Below, in pieces: positions 16,805 through 25,961 of a stretch of DNA of 64,000 nt (position 1 is its first letter; each line of letters begins with the position of its first letter). The notes under the pieces are model-generated. The model saw nothing but the letters and a program-made list of their open reading frames with translations. It was not told where the DNA came from and searched no databases. A program made the translations under genes and the position numbers. Origin of the DNA: Virgibacillus salexigens (lineage in GTDB: Bacteria > Bacillota > Bacilli > Bacillales > Amphibacillaceae). The DNA is taken from positions 1 through 64,000 of the forward strand of contig NZ_BNEO01000002.1 of NCBI RefSeq assembly GCF_014905415.1, written 5' to 3'.

Positions 16805-17839
16805 ATGTATCGAAAGATGATGAGTTGTTTAATTAGTGTACTTCTCTTAGTTGTCCTTTCTGCTTGTTCTAGAGGTATAGCCTCTACTGGTTCTTCACAT
16901 AATTTAATTATTTCTCACTTCTTACCGGGGAATCATCCGATTCAAACACAAGTATTCCAACAGATTGGGAATGATTGGAAGCAGAAGTCAAATGGGGAGA
17001 TTACGTTTGAACTGTATCCATCCAATGCTCTAGGTAATGCCGGTTCACAGTATGATATGGCTGTTACAGGGGAGGCAGATATTGCATTAAGTGTACATGG
17101 GTATTCTCCTGGGAGATTTCCATTAGTCTCTGTTATGGAGTTACCATTTCTTGCAGAATCAGCTGCGCATGGTTCAGAAATCATAGCCAATCTATATGAA
17201 GAATTTCCAAGTATACAGGCAGAACATGATGATACGATACCGTTATATTTATTTACTGCTGAACCTGCCCAGTTAATTATGAAAGACCATCAAATTGAAT
17301 CACCAGACGATTTAAAAGGATTACGTGTTCGCTCTCCATCACCATTGGCTAATGATATATTGGAGGCTTTAGGAGCCGTACCCATTTCTATGCCGATGGG
17401 AGACGTATATGAATCACTGGAAAGAGGGGTTATTGATGGAGCAATGGTGCCTTTGGAAGCGCTTTACAATTATAATTTGCATGAAATAGCATCCTATATT
17501 ACAATTGGAAACTTTTCAGCTACGCCATTTTTTACTGTTATGAACAAAGATACATATCAGCGTTTCACAGATTCAGAAAAGGAGCTTATTAATGAATCGA
17601 CAGATATAAATACTGCTATTAAGAGTGGACGTGTTTTTGACGTAGATGGTCAAAAAGGAAGGAAATTAGCAGTTGAAAATGGCGCAAAAGTAATTGAACT
17701 TAGTGAACAACAATTAGTGCCATGGAGGCAGGCGCTAAATTCACTTGTACAATCATGGATAGAAGAGATGGAATCGAAAGGGTTACCAGGTGAAAAAATC
17801 TATCAGCGGGCGAAAGCATTAAAGGATGAAGTGAAGTAG
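16805..17839 (+). CDS. dctP: TRAP transporter solute-binding lipoprotein (DctP family)
   Basis: A 344-residue extracytoplasmic receptor of a tripartite ATP-independent transporter. The N-terminus is a lipoprotein signal with lipobox LSAC (Cys21). The body shows DctP features: GEITFELYPSNALGNAGSQYDMAVTGEADIA, the substrate-carboxylate Arg region DDLKGLRVRSPS, and GVIDGAMVPLEALY. GGGGGA precedes ATG 16805. It is followed by the small and large membrane subunits. Linkage to the hpa genes through a shared promoter element suggests uptake of 4-hydroxyphenylacetate or a related aromatic carboxylate; this is inference. Confidence 0.92.
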   Translation: MYRKMMSCLISVLLLVVLSACSRGIASTGSSHNLIISHFLPGNHPIQTQVFQQIGNDWKQKSNGEITFELYPSNALGNAGSQYDMAVTGEADIALSVHGYSPGRFPLVSVMELPFLAESAAHGSEIIANLYEEFPSIQAEHDDTIPLYLFTAEPAQLIMKDHQIESPDDLKGLRVRSPSPLANDILEALGAVPISMPMGDVYESLERGVIDGAMVPLEALYNYNLHEIASYITIGNFSATPFFTVMNKDTYQRFTDSEKELINESTDINTAIKSGRVFDVDGQKGRKLAVENGAKVIELSEQQLVPWRQALNSLVQSWIEEMESKGLPGEKIYQRAKALKDEVK

Positions 17840-17856
17840 CGGGAGAGGTGAATGGT

Positions 17857-18345
17857 GTGGAAAGAATAATACAGCGATTAAGTAAGATGTTGCATGTTTT
17901 TGCTCAGATTATCTTATTATTCATGGCAGTGATGATTACGTTAGATGTGCTTGGGAGATGGCTCTTTAAAACTCCAGTAACGGGCACTGTAGATTTTACA
18001 GAGTTAGGTCTATCTGTAGTTATCTTTCTAAGCTTAGCATATACACATGTCAAAGAAGAACATATTACTATTGACTTTGTTGTTGAGCGGTTTTCTCAGC
18101 GTATCCAGTGGATAGTTGAATCGATTATTCATTTATTAATCGCTGTTTTAATGGTACTTGTTTCTTGGAGTACTTGTCATTATGCGATACGACTTTTTCA
18201 TGCTAATACAGTAACGGGGGATTTAAGTATCCCACTTTATCCAATTGCTATATTAGCAGTTATTGGTTCCATTCTCTTTGCATTCATTGCAATCCTGCAT
18301 TCCATTTACTACTTGCAAAAGGTGGTTCATCAAAATGAGTCCTGA
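17857..18345 (+). CDS. dctQ: TRAP transporter small permease subunit (DctQ family)
   Basis: About 162 residues with four predicted membrane helices and the DctQ segment MITLDVLGRWLFKTPVTGTVDFTELGL. It forms the membrane complex with DctM. GGGAGAGG (17841-17848) is spaced 8 bp from GTG 17857, which I take as the start; an in-frame GTG at 17848 overlaps the ribosome site. Its end overlaps the start of dctM. Confidence 0.9.
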   Translation: MERIIQRLSKMLHVFAQIILLFMAVMITLDVLGRWLFKTPVTGTVDFTELGLSVVIFLSLAYTHVKEEHITIDFVVERFSQRIQWIVESIIHLLIAVLMVLVSWSTCHYAIRLFHANTVTGDLSIPLYPIAILAVIGSILFAFIAILHSIYYLQKVVHQNES

Positions 18346-19639
18346 AATGATTGGTTTTATTGGGATTGTACTATTATTGATCTTATTTTTACTAAAAGTT
18401 CCAGTTGGTATTTCTTTGTTATTCGTAGGCTTAGTAGGTACAACCTTAATCAGGGGATGGGATGTAGCGTTTGCTCAACTAGGTAGAACTCCTTTTGATA
18501 CAGCAAGTTCGTATTCATTAAGTGTTATTCCATTATTTATACTAATGGGGATGATTCTGTCGTACACAGGGTTAGGTAAGGACTTATATCGAGCGGTAGA
18601 TAGCTGGATTGGTCATTTTCGAGGAGGATTGGCGATGGCTACAATTGGTACTGCAGCTATATTTTCTTCTATTTCCGGTTCCCTTAATGCAACAACTGCA
18701 ACAGTTTCTAAAATAACCTTACCAGAAATGGATAAATATAAATATAAACCAAGCCTTTCCACTGCTTGTGTTGCAGCTGGGGGTACATTAGGTATTTTAA
18801 TTCCCCCAAGTGTTATCTTAATATTATATGGAATACAAACAAGAGAACCCATTGGGGCATTATTAATTGCGGGTATTATTCCAGGAATTTTTCAAGTTAT
18901 TATATTTATGATCATTATTGCCATTCTTGTTCGACGGAATCCTAATTTGGCACCAGCTAGAACAGAGCAGGCGACTATTAGTGAGAAGCTACATACATTA
19001 AAAAATGTTTGGCCATTTATGGGGTTATTTTTTATAAGTATTGGCGGGATATATTTAGGGGTATTCACTCCAACTGAAGCAGCCGGGGTTGGAGCAGTTG
19101 GTGCAATTATTTTTGCACTATTGTCTAGGCGTTTAGACTGGGATAAGTTAAAGCAATCGTTTAATGAATCAGTAAGGTTGACTGCTTATATTTTTCTAAT
19201 TCTAATCGGTGCTACTCTATTTAGTCAATTTTTAACAATTAGTAGGTTGCCAGTCATGCTTACCAGTTTTGTAGGTGGGCTAGATCTCCATGCATATATC
19301 ATACTTGTATTTATATTGATTGCTTTATTTTTACTAGGTTGCTTCATTGAAGGTCTTTCCTTAATTGTTTTAACGCTTCCAATAATTTATCCAATCATTA
19401 TGGAACTTGGTTTTAATGGTGTTTGGTTTGGAATTATTATGGTGATGGCAATTAATATTGGTTCTTTAACACCACCGCTTGGGATTAGCATTTTTGTAAT
19501 CAAAGGCGTTGCAACAAATATTCCAGTACAAACCATATTCCGGGGAACAGTACCGATGATTATTGGAATGATTATCTGCATTTGTTTATTAATCCTATTT
19601 CCACCGTTGGTAACGATCTTACCAAGTTTGATGAAATAA
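18335..19639 (+). CDS. dctM: TRAP transporter large permease subunit (DctM family)
   Basis: A polytopic membrane protein of 434 residues that forms the sodium-coupled transport channel. Family segments are AIFSSISGSLNATTATVSKITLPEM, AGGTLGILIPPSV, GVFTPTEAAGVGAVGA and the C-terminal NIGSLTPPLGISIFVIKGVA. The start is ATG 18335, preceded by AAAGGTGG and overlapping the dctQ stop by 11 bp, so the two are coupled. Longer in-frame openings upstream encode nothing membrane-like and are rejected. Confidence 0.92.
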   Translation: MSPEMIGFIGIVLLLILFLLKVPVGISLLFVGLVGTTLIRGWDVAFAQLGRTPFDTASSYSLSVIPLFILMGMILSYTGLGKDLYRAVDSWIGHFRGGLAMATIGTAAIFSSISGSLNATTATVSKITLPEMDKYKYKPSLSTACVAAGGTLGILIPPSVILILYGIQTREPIGALLIAGIIPGIFQVIIFMIIIAILVRRNPNLAPARTEQATISEKLHTLKNVWPFMGLFFISIGGIYLGVFTPTEAAGVGAVGAIIFALLSRRLDWDKLKQSFNESVRLTAYIFLILIGATLFSQFLTISRLPVMLTSFVGGLDLHAYIILVFILIALFLLGCFIEGLSLIVLTLPIIYPIIMELGFNGVWFGIIMVMAINIGSLTPPLGISIFVIKGVATNIPVQTIFRGTVPMIIGMIICICLLILFPPLVTILPSLMK

Positions 19640-19654
19640 TTCCTTATATAATAG

Positions 19655-19678
19655 GAGCCTTTTTACAGGCTCTTTTTT
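19655..19678 (+). terminator. Terminator of the TRAP operon
   Basis: Stem GAGCCT (19655-19660) / AGGCTC (19667-19672), followed by six T. Confidence 0.85.
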
Positions 19679-19967
19679 ATATAGCAGAAGATCAATTATT
19701 TTAATTGGAAATAACTGTAACCAATTGATAATAGGGAACATTATATTCTAGCAGAATTTTTATGGTAGAGTATATAAATAAAGGAGTCGAGTAGGCAATT
19801 GCAGAATTAAAAACGTATCGAGATCGATAAAATAGACGGATCGAACAGAATAGATTAGCAAGTTAAGGGATATAATTAAGCCTTATCATATGATTTATCA
19901 AACAGGGATTGTATAATGATAGAAATGAGCAATTGAATGTTATATGTAACATAAGAAAAAGGATGGA
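19679..19967. other. Intergenic region upstream of the LOV-STAS gene
   Basis: About 290 bp with no supportable gene. A TATAAT box (about 19913-19918) lies some 50 bp upstream of the ytvA-like start, within ATTGTATAATG. No clear sigma-B type promoter was identified. Confidence 0.35.
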
Positions 19968-20765
19968 ATGACTGTGAAAAATAATAAGGAAAGATTATAT
20001 TTATTGGAGAAGGCATTGAATTATACAGAGGTCGGTTTAATAATTACAGATCCTTCTATTGAAGATAATCCGATTATTATCGCTAATAAAGGTTTTTTAG
20101 AGCTAACAGGCTATAATGAAGAAGAAGTGATTGGAAAGAATTGCAGGTTTTTGCAGGGGGAAGAGACCAATAAAAAGCGTGTGAATCAAATTTGCGAAGC
20201 TGTCGATGCTAAAGAATCGATTTCTGTGCAATTATACAATTATAAAAAAGATGGTACGGGTTTCTGGAACGAATTATCCATTGATCCGATGTGGATAGAA
20301 GAAGATCAAAAACTCTATTTTGTTGGAGTGCAAAAAGATGTTACAGATGAAAAACAAAAGGAACGCCTGCTTCAAGAAAGCTTGGTAGAAATTGAAAAGA
20401 TTTCTACTCCAATTGTTCCAATAAGGGATGATGTTTCTATTTTGCCGCTTATTGGCAATATGAGCGACCATCGATTAGAAGCTTTGATGACTTCATTATC
20501 TGCTTATTTGGAGCAATCGAATGAAGAATATTTGATTATGGATTTATCTGGATTGTATGAAGTGGATACGTATACCGTTTCACGCTTTTTAAAAATTCAT
20601 CAATTTATATCACTTATGGGGAAGCAGCTATTAGTAGCAGGCATTCGCCCAGATATGGCGATAAAAACGGTATCCATTCAAGATACGTTTAAAGATATGA
20701 AAACATTCAAAAACGTTAAAATGGCAATTGAACATATTGATCGTGTAAAAGAAAAAGAGGTATAG
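19968..20765 (+). CDS. ytvA: LOV-STAS blue-light sensor, YtvA-like
   Basis: A 265-residue cytoplasmic photoreceptor. The N-terminal PAS/LOV domain (about residues 10-125) contains the FMN-adduct motif GKNCRFLQG with the photoactive Cys59. A linker helix (TDEKQKERLLQESL) leads to a C-terminal STAS domain (about 150-255) with LIMDLSGLYEVDTYTVSRFLK. In Bacillus subtilis YtvA sits in the stressosome and feeds blue light into the sigma-B stress response, and the same role is inferred. AAAAGGAT precedes ATG 19968. It is monocistronic between the TRAP operon and queCDE. Confidence 0.93.
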   Translation: MTVKNNKERLYLLEKALNYTEVGLIITDPSIEDNPIIIANKGFLELTGYNEEEVIGKNCRFLQGEETNKKRVNQICEAVDAKESISVQLYNYKKDGTGFWNELSIDPMWIEEDQKLYFVGVQKDVTDEKQKERLLQESLVEIEKISTPIVPIRDDVSILPLIGNMSDHRLEALMTSLSAYLEQSNEEYLIMDLSGLYEVDTYTVSRFLKIHQFISLMGKQLLVAGIRPDMAIKTVSIQDTFKDMKTFKNVKMAIEHIDRVKEKEV

Positions 20766-20829
20766 GTTTTAGCCAATTTATGGTAAACTAATGATAACAA
20801 GTAAAAATAAGAATTCTGTAAAATAGCAG

Positions 20830-20869
20830 GAGAGGTTCGAAATTCCATCCCTCTATAAAAAACTAAGGA
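20830..20869 (+). promoter_or_regulatory. preQ1-I riboswitch aptamer
   Basis: AGAGGTTC (20831-20838), CCCTCT (20849-20854) and the A-rich tail ATAAAAAACTAAGG (20855-20868) match the class I preQ1 aptamer: a 5-bp stem, a loop and an H-type pseudoknot. It lies just upstream of queC, its usual target. Confidence 0.95.
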
Positions 20870-20875
20870 GATCAA

Positions 20876-20905
20876 AACAACACACCTTCTTAGTGTTGTT
20901 TTTTT
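20876..20905 (+). terminator. Riboswitch-controlled terminator upstream of queC
   Basis: Stem AACAACAC (20876-20883) / GTGTTGTT (20893-20900) with seven T. A competing antiterminator pairs ACTAAGGAG (20862-20870), the 3' part of the aptamer, with CTTCTTAGT (20886-20894). Bound preQ1 would sequester ACTAAGG in the pseudoknot and allow termination. Confidence 0.9.
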
Positions 20906-20963
20906 GATGGAAATTTTAGTAACGAACGCTCTTCTTTGTTGTAAAAAGGGAGGAGAAGAGTCG

Positions 20964-21626
20964 ATGAACAACCAAAAAGCAGTCGTTGTATTCAGTGGTG
21001 GTCAGGATAGTACTACCTGTTTGTTCTGGGCATTGCGTGAGTTTGAACATGTGGAGGCAGTAACATTTCAATATGGACAACGGCATCTAGAAGAATTACA
21101 TGTTGCGAAAAACATTTGCGATCAATTAAAAGTAACGCATCATGAACTGGATATGAATCTATTAAATCAGTTAGCTCCAAATGCATTAACTCGTAAAGAC
21201 ATAGCGATTACTGAAGGAGATGATGGCTTGCCATCTACATTTGTCCCCGGAAGAAACCTGCTGTTTCTATCTTTTGCAGCAATATTAGCTAAGCAAATTA
21301 ATGCAAAGCATGTGGTAACAGGGGTGTGTGAAACAGATTTTAGTGGTTATCCTGACTGCCGAGATATATTTACCAAGTCCTTAAATGTGACATTAAATTT
21401 AGCAATGGATGATCAATTCGTTATCCATACTCCGCTTATGTGGCTGGATAAAGCAGGAGTATGGGAATTAAGTGATCAATTAGGAGCTTTTTCGTTTGTG
21501 AAAAATAATACATTGACTTGTTATAACGGATTAAGAGGTAGTGGATGTGGGGAGTGTCCTGCTTGTCAATTACGTCAAACTGGTTTAGAAAAGTATGAAG
21601 CAAATCGAAAAAAGGTGAGAACGTAA
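20964..21626 (+). CDS. queC: 7-cyano-7-deazaguanine (preQ0) synthase
   Basis: QueC of 220 residues converts 7-carboxy-7-deazaguanine to preQ0 with ATP and ammonia. It has the PP-loop [17 protein letters not shown] at the N-terminus, [16 protein letters not shown], and the C-terminal zinc site [19 protein letters not shown] with four Cys. The start is ATG 20964 behind GGGAGGAG. The preceding in-frame stretch from 20904 overlaps the riboswitch terminator and is not coding. Its stop overlaps queD by one base. Confidence 0.96.
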   Translation: MNNQKAVVVFSGGQDSTTCLFWALREFEHVEAVTFQYGQRHLEELHVAKNICDQLKVTHHELDMNLLNQLAPNALTRKDIAITEGDDGLPSTFVPGRNLLFLSFAAILAKQINAKHVVTGVCETDFSGYPDCRDIFTKSLNVTLNLAMDDQFVIHTPLMWLDKAGVWELSDQLGAFSFVKNNTLTCYNGLRGSGCGECPACQLRQTGLEKYEANRKKVRT

Positions 21627-22060
21627 TGATCCAACAAATCTATCCTTTCATAAACCATAACTATACATATGAAATCAATAAAGACTTTCATTTTGCTGCG
21701 GCCCATTATATTCCCCATCAAGACGCTGGAAAATGTCAATCGATGCATGGGCATACGTATTTTACAAATATTACTATTGTTGGTGAAGAACTCAATCATA
21801 CAGGGTTTTTAGTAGATTTTAAACAAATAAAAAATCTTATTCATAAACGTTTTGATCATGTTGTCATGAATCAGGATGTTGCTTTTTCCGATCATAATCC
21901 CAATGCTTTTCCAACTACTGAGATTGTGGCACGGACGATTTATGAACTTGTGCAGGAATACTTAGATACATTATCCCATTCCCCCCGCTGTATCCAAGTA
22001 TATATACGAGAAACACCGTCCAGTTATTGTGTATATCGTCCAAAGAAAGGGGATAGGTAA
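21626..22060 (+). CDS. queD: 6-carboxy-5,6,7,8-tetrahydropterin synthase
   Basis: A 144-residue QueD, PTPS family, which makes 6-carboxytetrahydropterin from dihydroneopterin triphosphate. The zinc histidines are in KDFHFAAAHYIP and CQSMHGHTY, with the active-site Cys in DAGKCQSMHGH. FLVDFKQIKNLI and the C-terminal IYIRE-like strand (VYIRETPSS) complete the fold. ATG overlaps the queC stop (TAATG). Confidence 0.95.
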   Translation: MIQQIYPFINHNYTYEINKDFHFAAAHYIPHQDAGKCQSMHGHTYFTNITIVGEELNHTGFLVDFKQIKNLIHKRFDHVVMNQDVAFSDHNPNAFPTTEIVARTIYELVQEYLDTLSHSPRCIQVYIRETPSSYCVYRPKKGDR

Positions 22061-22783
22061 GTGAAAATACCAGTAATTGAAGTTTTTGGGCCGACGATTC
22101 AGGGGGAAGGAATGGTTATTGGTAGAAAAACCATGTTTGTCCGAACTGCTGGTTGTGATTATTCCTGCTCATGGTGTGATTCAAAATTTACTTGGGATGG
22201 TACAGAAAAACATCACATTCAAATGATGGAAGCAGAAGAGATTATGCAAGATTTAAGGGAAAAAGGTGCTGATCAATTTGGTCATGTGACGATCTCAGGT
22301 GGGAATCCTGGATTACTCCCCCAAATCGATCAACTGATTGATATCCTGCATGATCACGATCTGGAGGTAGCGCTCGAAACACAAGGGAGTAGATGGCAGA
22401 CATGGTTTACAAAGATTGATGATCTAACACTTTCTCCAAAACCTCCAAGTTCAGGGATGAAAACAAATTATCAAACCCTTGATTTTATTATTGATTCATT
22501 GAAACAAAAGCAACGTGGAAAATGCAGTTTGAAAGTAGTCATCTTTAATGAAGATGATTTAGGATACGCAGAAAATATCCATCAACGCTATCCAGATGTA
22601 AGCTTATATCTTCAGGTGGGAAATGATGAAATTACGATGGATAATGATCAAGCATTGTCGTTATATTTACTGCAAAAATACGAGGAGCTGATTGACCAAG
22701 TAATGGTTAGCACTATTCTAAAGGATGTCCGAGTGCTTCCACAGTTACATACATTTCTTTGGGGAAATAAGCGTGGAGTATAG
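22061..22783 (+). CDS. queE: 7-carboxy-7-deazaguanine synthase
   Basis: Radical SAM enzyme of 240 residues converting carboxytetrahydropterin to 7-carboxy-7-deazaguanine. The cluster motif is CDYSCSWCDSKF, with PTIQGEG near the N-terminus and TISGGNPGL as the SAM-binding glycine motif. GTG 22061 directly follows the queD stop, and the ribosome site GGGGAT lies inside queD. The operon ends here, so the preQ0 reductase gene queF must be elsewhere. Confidence 0.95.
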   Translation: MKIPVIEVFGPTIQGEGMVIGRKTMFVRTAGCDYSCSWCDSKFTWDGTEKHHIQMMEAEEIMQDLREKGADQFGHVTISGGNPGLLPQIDQLIDILHDHDLEVALETQGSRWQTWFTKIDDLTLSPKPPSSGMKTNYQTLDFIIDSLKQKQRGKCSLKVVIFNEDDLGYAENIHQRYPDVSLYLQVGNDEITMDNDQALSLYLLQKYEELIDQVMVSTILKDVRVLPQLHTFLWGNKRGV

Positions 22784-22805
22784 GGATAAATTAATACAAG
22801 AAGAG

Positions 22806-22839
22806 CCCAGACTGTTTCTTTACAGAACTGGGTTTTTTT
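22806..22839 (+). terminator. Terminator of queCDE
   Basis: Stem CCCAG (22806-22810) / CTGGG (22828-22832), extended by inner pairs, followed by seven T. Confidence 0.85.
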
Positions 22840-22992
22840 AAGTCGTTAACACACGATGATTGTGTTTAGAAGTAGATTATATTATCATTTAATATATTGG
22901 TATGTAAAAAGAATTAATTGTGAATAAAATCACTAATGGTAGGAAAGCGATACTTTTAGGAATTCTAACTATGGTAGTAAAGGAGCAGAACA

Positions 22993-24168
22993 TTGAAGAT
23001 TGGTATAGACAAAATAGGATTTTATGCACCACATTTATTTTTAGATATGAATAAGTTAGCAGTCGCTAGAGATGTTGATCCAGCAAAGTATACGATTGGT
23101 ATTGGACAAGAGAAAATGGCAATCGCTCCGATTACACAGGATGCAGTCTCACTCGCAGCGAATGCCGCTTTAAATATATTAGACGATAAAGATAAGGAAG
23201 ACATTGACTTTGTCATTTTTGGTACAGAATCTGGTATTGATCATTCAAAATCAGCTGGGGTATATATCCATGATCTATTAGGGCTGAACCCAAAAGCGAG
23301 AACAATTGAGGTGAAGCAAGCATGTTATGGTGCTACTGCTGGAATTCAAATGGCGAAGGGTCATATTGCTTTACATCCAAAAAGCAAAGTGCTTGTTTTA
23401 GGTGCGGATATTGCAAGGTATGGATTGAACTCTGGTGGAGAAGCAACGCAAGGAGCAGGTGCAGTTGCAATGGTTATTAGTGCAGACCCACGTATTCTAG
23501 CTTTAGAAGATAAAAGTGCTTATTTAACAGCCGATATTATGGACTTCTGGCGCCCTGTCTACTCAGATACAGCAATGGTCGATGGCAAGCTTTCAAATGA
23601 AAAGTATATTTCTTTCTTTGAGAGTGTATGGGAAGATTATAAAGTACAATCAGGGTTCGGTTTAGAAGATTTTACAGCTATTTGTTTCCATCTTCCTTAT
23701 ACGAAAATGGGTCAAAAAGCGTTACGTGCGATCTATGAACAAGGAACGGAAGAAGATAAGGAAAGATTAGTGGCCAATTTAGAAGCTAGTAAAACGTACA
23801 ATAAGCAAGTTGGTAATATTTATACAGGTTCTTTATACTTAAGCCTTCTATCATTACTAGAACAGCAGGAAGAGTTACAGGACGGTGCAAGAATCGGCTT
23901 ATTTAGTTATGGGTCTGGTGCTGTTGGAGAATTCTTTACAGGAGTACTACAGCCTGGTTATCGTAAGTATTTAAATACTTACGATCATGAAGAATTGCTT
24001 GCTTCTCGAACAGAATTATCGGTGGATGCTTATGAAACAGTTTTTGAAGACACCTTGCCAGCAGATGGCTCAACTGTCGAGCTTGAAATTGAAGCAGATC
24101 CTGCCAAAATAGCGTTATCAGGAATTAGTGGTCATATGCGACACTATGTTCACAAAGACAAAAAATAA
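22993..24168 (+). CDS. mvaS: Hydroxymethylglutaryl-CoA synthase
   Basis: A 391-residue HMG-CoA synthase condensing acetyl-CoA with acetoacetyl-CoA, the committed step before mevalonate. The catalytic triad sits at the same numbers as in the Staphylococcus aureus enzyme: Glu79 (FGTESGID), Cys111 (KQACYGATAG) and His233 (CFHLPYTK). The start is TTG 22993, seven bases after AAAGGAG. No other mevalonate gene is in the window, and the gene has its own terminator. It could serve isoprenoid synthesis, or acetoacetate/leucine metabolism; the former is the default for this bacterial family. Confidence 0.95.
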   Translation: MKIGIDKIGFYAPHLFLDMNKLAVARDVDPAKYTIGIGQEKMAIAPITQDAVSLAANAALNILDDKDKEDIDFVIFGTESGIDHSKSAGVYIHDLLGLNPKARTIEVKQACYGATAGIQMAKGHIALHPKSKVLVLGADIARYGLNSGGEATQGAGAVAMVISADPRILALEDKSAYLTADIMDFWRPVYSDTAMVDGKLSNEKYISFFESVWEDYKVQSGFGLEDFTAICFHLPYTKMGQKALRAIYEQGTEEDKERLVANLEASKTYNKQVGNIYTGSLYLSLLSLLEQQEELQDGARIGLFSYGSGAVGEFFTGVLQPGYRKYLNTYDHEELLASRTELSVDAYETVFEDTLPADGSTVELEIEADPAKIALSGISGHMRHYVHKDKK

Positions 24169-24175
24169 GTATATA

Positions 24176-24215
24176 AAAACGGATTTCGAAACCGCAAACG
24201 AAATCCGTTTTTATT
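24176..24215. terminator. Bidirectional terminator between mvaS and SRPBCC gene
   Basis: Perfect 13-bp stem AAAACGGATTTCG (24176-24188) / CGAAATCCGTTTT (24199-24211) with a T run on the plus side and A residues on the other flank. It serves both convergent genes. Confidence 0.9.
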
Positions 24216-24221
24216 TTACAA

Positions 24222-24674
24222 TTAATTAGTTGCTTCGATTTTAGTGATCTCTTCAGCGATGGCTTCTGTTAATTCCTTGGTTGTTTTAGGAACAAAGGAT
24301 TTAAGGACAGGATTAATCATTTTAGCCATCAGCCCACCTGCAGTAATGGAAAGATTTCCTGTAATTTTTGTTGTTGATTCAGCTAGTGCCTCTGCTTTAA
24401 AATACCCTTCTCCGTCAAAGTTTTCACTCAATCCTTTTAAGTCAAAGGTTACTTTTGTTGGTTTCTGCCATTCCGTAATAATTATTTTCAAGTTCACCGT
24501 TTTTTGTATGATTCCAAGGTCGCCTTTGAATTTCCATGTGGATTCTCTGTCATTAAGAATGTCATGTTCAATATATCCTGGAACTAAAGGTGCCCAATGA
24601 TTCATATCGCTCACGAATTCCCACACGTTTTCAATTGGTACGTCAATTTCTACTTCGTGTATTCCACTTGGCAT
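24222..24674 (-). CDS. SRPBCC (CoxG-like) family protein
   Basis: A 150-residue START/Bet v 1-fold protein: GIHEVEIDVPIENVWEFVSDMNHWAPLVPGYIEH at the N-terminus, and a C-terminal amphipathic helix (AKMINPVLKSFVPKTTKELTEAIAEEI). This resembles CoxG-type carbon-monoxide-dehydrogenase accessory proteins, but no cox genes are nearby, so only a hydrophobic-ligand or membrane-binding role can be proposed. ATG 24674 is nine bases after AAAAGGAG; ATG 24683 abuts that site and is rejected. Confidence 0.85.
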   Translation of the reverse strand: MPSGIHEVEIDVPIENVWEFVSDMNHWAPLVPGYIEHDILNDRESTWKFKGDLGIIQKTVNLKIIITEWQKPTKVTFDLKGLSENFDGEGYFKAEALAESTTKITGNLSITAGGLMAKMINPVLKSFVPKTTKELTEAIAEEITKIEATN

Positions 24675-24879
24675 ACCATTCATCTCCTTTTCATCAAATA
24701 CGTTATCTTCGAAAATAGAATAACATGTTTATTCTTTTCCACAAAGCTATTTCAACTAATCATTTTTTAAATAACAATAGAAGAAGGATTGACAGTATAA
24801 GGAGAACATTTTATAATTATATTTAATTAAAAATAAATGAATTAAATATATATAAATTAAATATGAGGTGAGCGGTTAA

Positions 24880-25831
24880 ATGAAAAAGACAGCTGGAATA
24901 CACCATATAACCGCTATCGTTGGTCATCCACAGGAAAATGTCGATTTTTATGCAAGTGTGCTTGGTTTACGATTAGTTAAGAAAACCATTAACTTCGATG
25001 ATCCTAGTACTTACCATCTCTATTTTGGAAATGAAGGAGGAGAACCAGGTACGATTATTACCTTCTTCCCATGGTCACATGCATTTAAAGTTCGAATTGG
25101 CGATGGCCAATTCGGAACCATTTCCTTTGCTATACCAGTTGGGTCTTTATCATTTTGGAAAGAGCGCTTTTATTAATTGGCTATTGACTTCACTGAAGCG
25201 GAACGTTTTGGGGAGACGTATCTTTCGTTCAAAGACCCTCTCATGGACTACAATTAGAATTAGTAGAGAAAGAAGCGGGAGAGGCCAATCATTGGATGAT
25301 TGGAGATGTTACATCAGAAGTAGCGATTAAAGGGTTTGCGGGAGCTGTTTTATTATCCGCTAAACCTGCAAGCACAGCTGAGCTGATGGAAGATATTTTG
25401 GGTTTTGAAAGAGTAGGAGAAGAAGGTGATTTCGTTCGTTTTACTTCCTATGCTGATATAGGGAATACGATTGATATTAAATTAACCACAAACGGAGGAT
25501 CGCAAATGGGTGTTGGCACAATACATCATATTGCATTTCGTGCCAAAGATGATAAAGATCAATTAGATTGGCGAGGCTATATTGCTAACCATGGGTATGC
25601 AGTTACCCTGTAAAAGATTGAAATTACTTTCAAGCGATCTACTTCAAAGAGCATGGCAATTTACTGTTTGAAATTGCAACAGATCCTCCAGATTTTGCTC
25701 ATGATGAGTCGTTTCAGGAGATGGGAAGTAAATTGAAACTACCACAACAATTTGAGATTTATCGTAATCGATTGGAGAATACCTTAATTCCAATCGAAGT
25801 AAAAATGAAAAATGAAGATGATGAGGGTTAA
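24880..25831 (+). pseudogene. Ring-cleaving (glyoxalase-fold, MhqO/LinE-like) dioxygenase, decayed
   Basis: The start is good (GAGGTGAGC before ATG 24880, MKKTAGIHHITAIVGHPQENVDFYASVLGL). The frame breaks after WKERFY near 25175. The missing part is found in other frames: IDFTEAERFGETYLSFKDP, a further shift to SHGLQLELVEKE near 25240, then MIGDVTSEVAIKGFAGAVLLS to NHGYAVTL. After another shift and an in-frame TGA near 25617 comes NYFQAIYFKEHGNLLFEIATDPPDF and the true stop at 25829-25831. At least three frameshifts and one nonsense codon make this a pseudogene. The family cleaves hydroquinone- or catechol-like rings. Confidence 0.88.
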
Positions 25832-25961
25832 GTAGTATTCCATTATGTGATAAACATTTGTTCAAGTTTAATAAGAGAATCCGTTAATTGGTAGAAAGAT
25901 CCAACGATCAATCGCCTTTACAGCAATACACCTGTAGAAGAAGTGACAGGGTGAATGGATG

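Noticed and set aside
18263-18334. N-terminal extension of the TRAP large permease
   Set aside because: It lies within dctQ, is not membrane-like, and ATG 18335 has a ribosome site and the usual overlap.
20904-20963. N-terminal extension of queC
   Set aside because: It begins inside the T tract of the riboswitch terminator; ATG 20964 has the real ribosome site.
22874-22891. Fifth copy of the hpa-island palindrome upstream of mvaS
   Set aside because: Only 14 of 18 positions match and the dyad is broken; expected by chance in DNA this AT-rich.
24998-25330. Separate 110-codon gene inside the dioxygenase region
   Set aside because: It is an out-of-frame reading of the decayed dioxygenase; the protein-like segments belong to three other frames.
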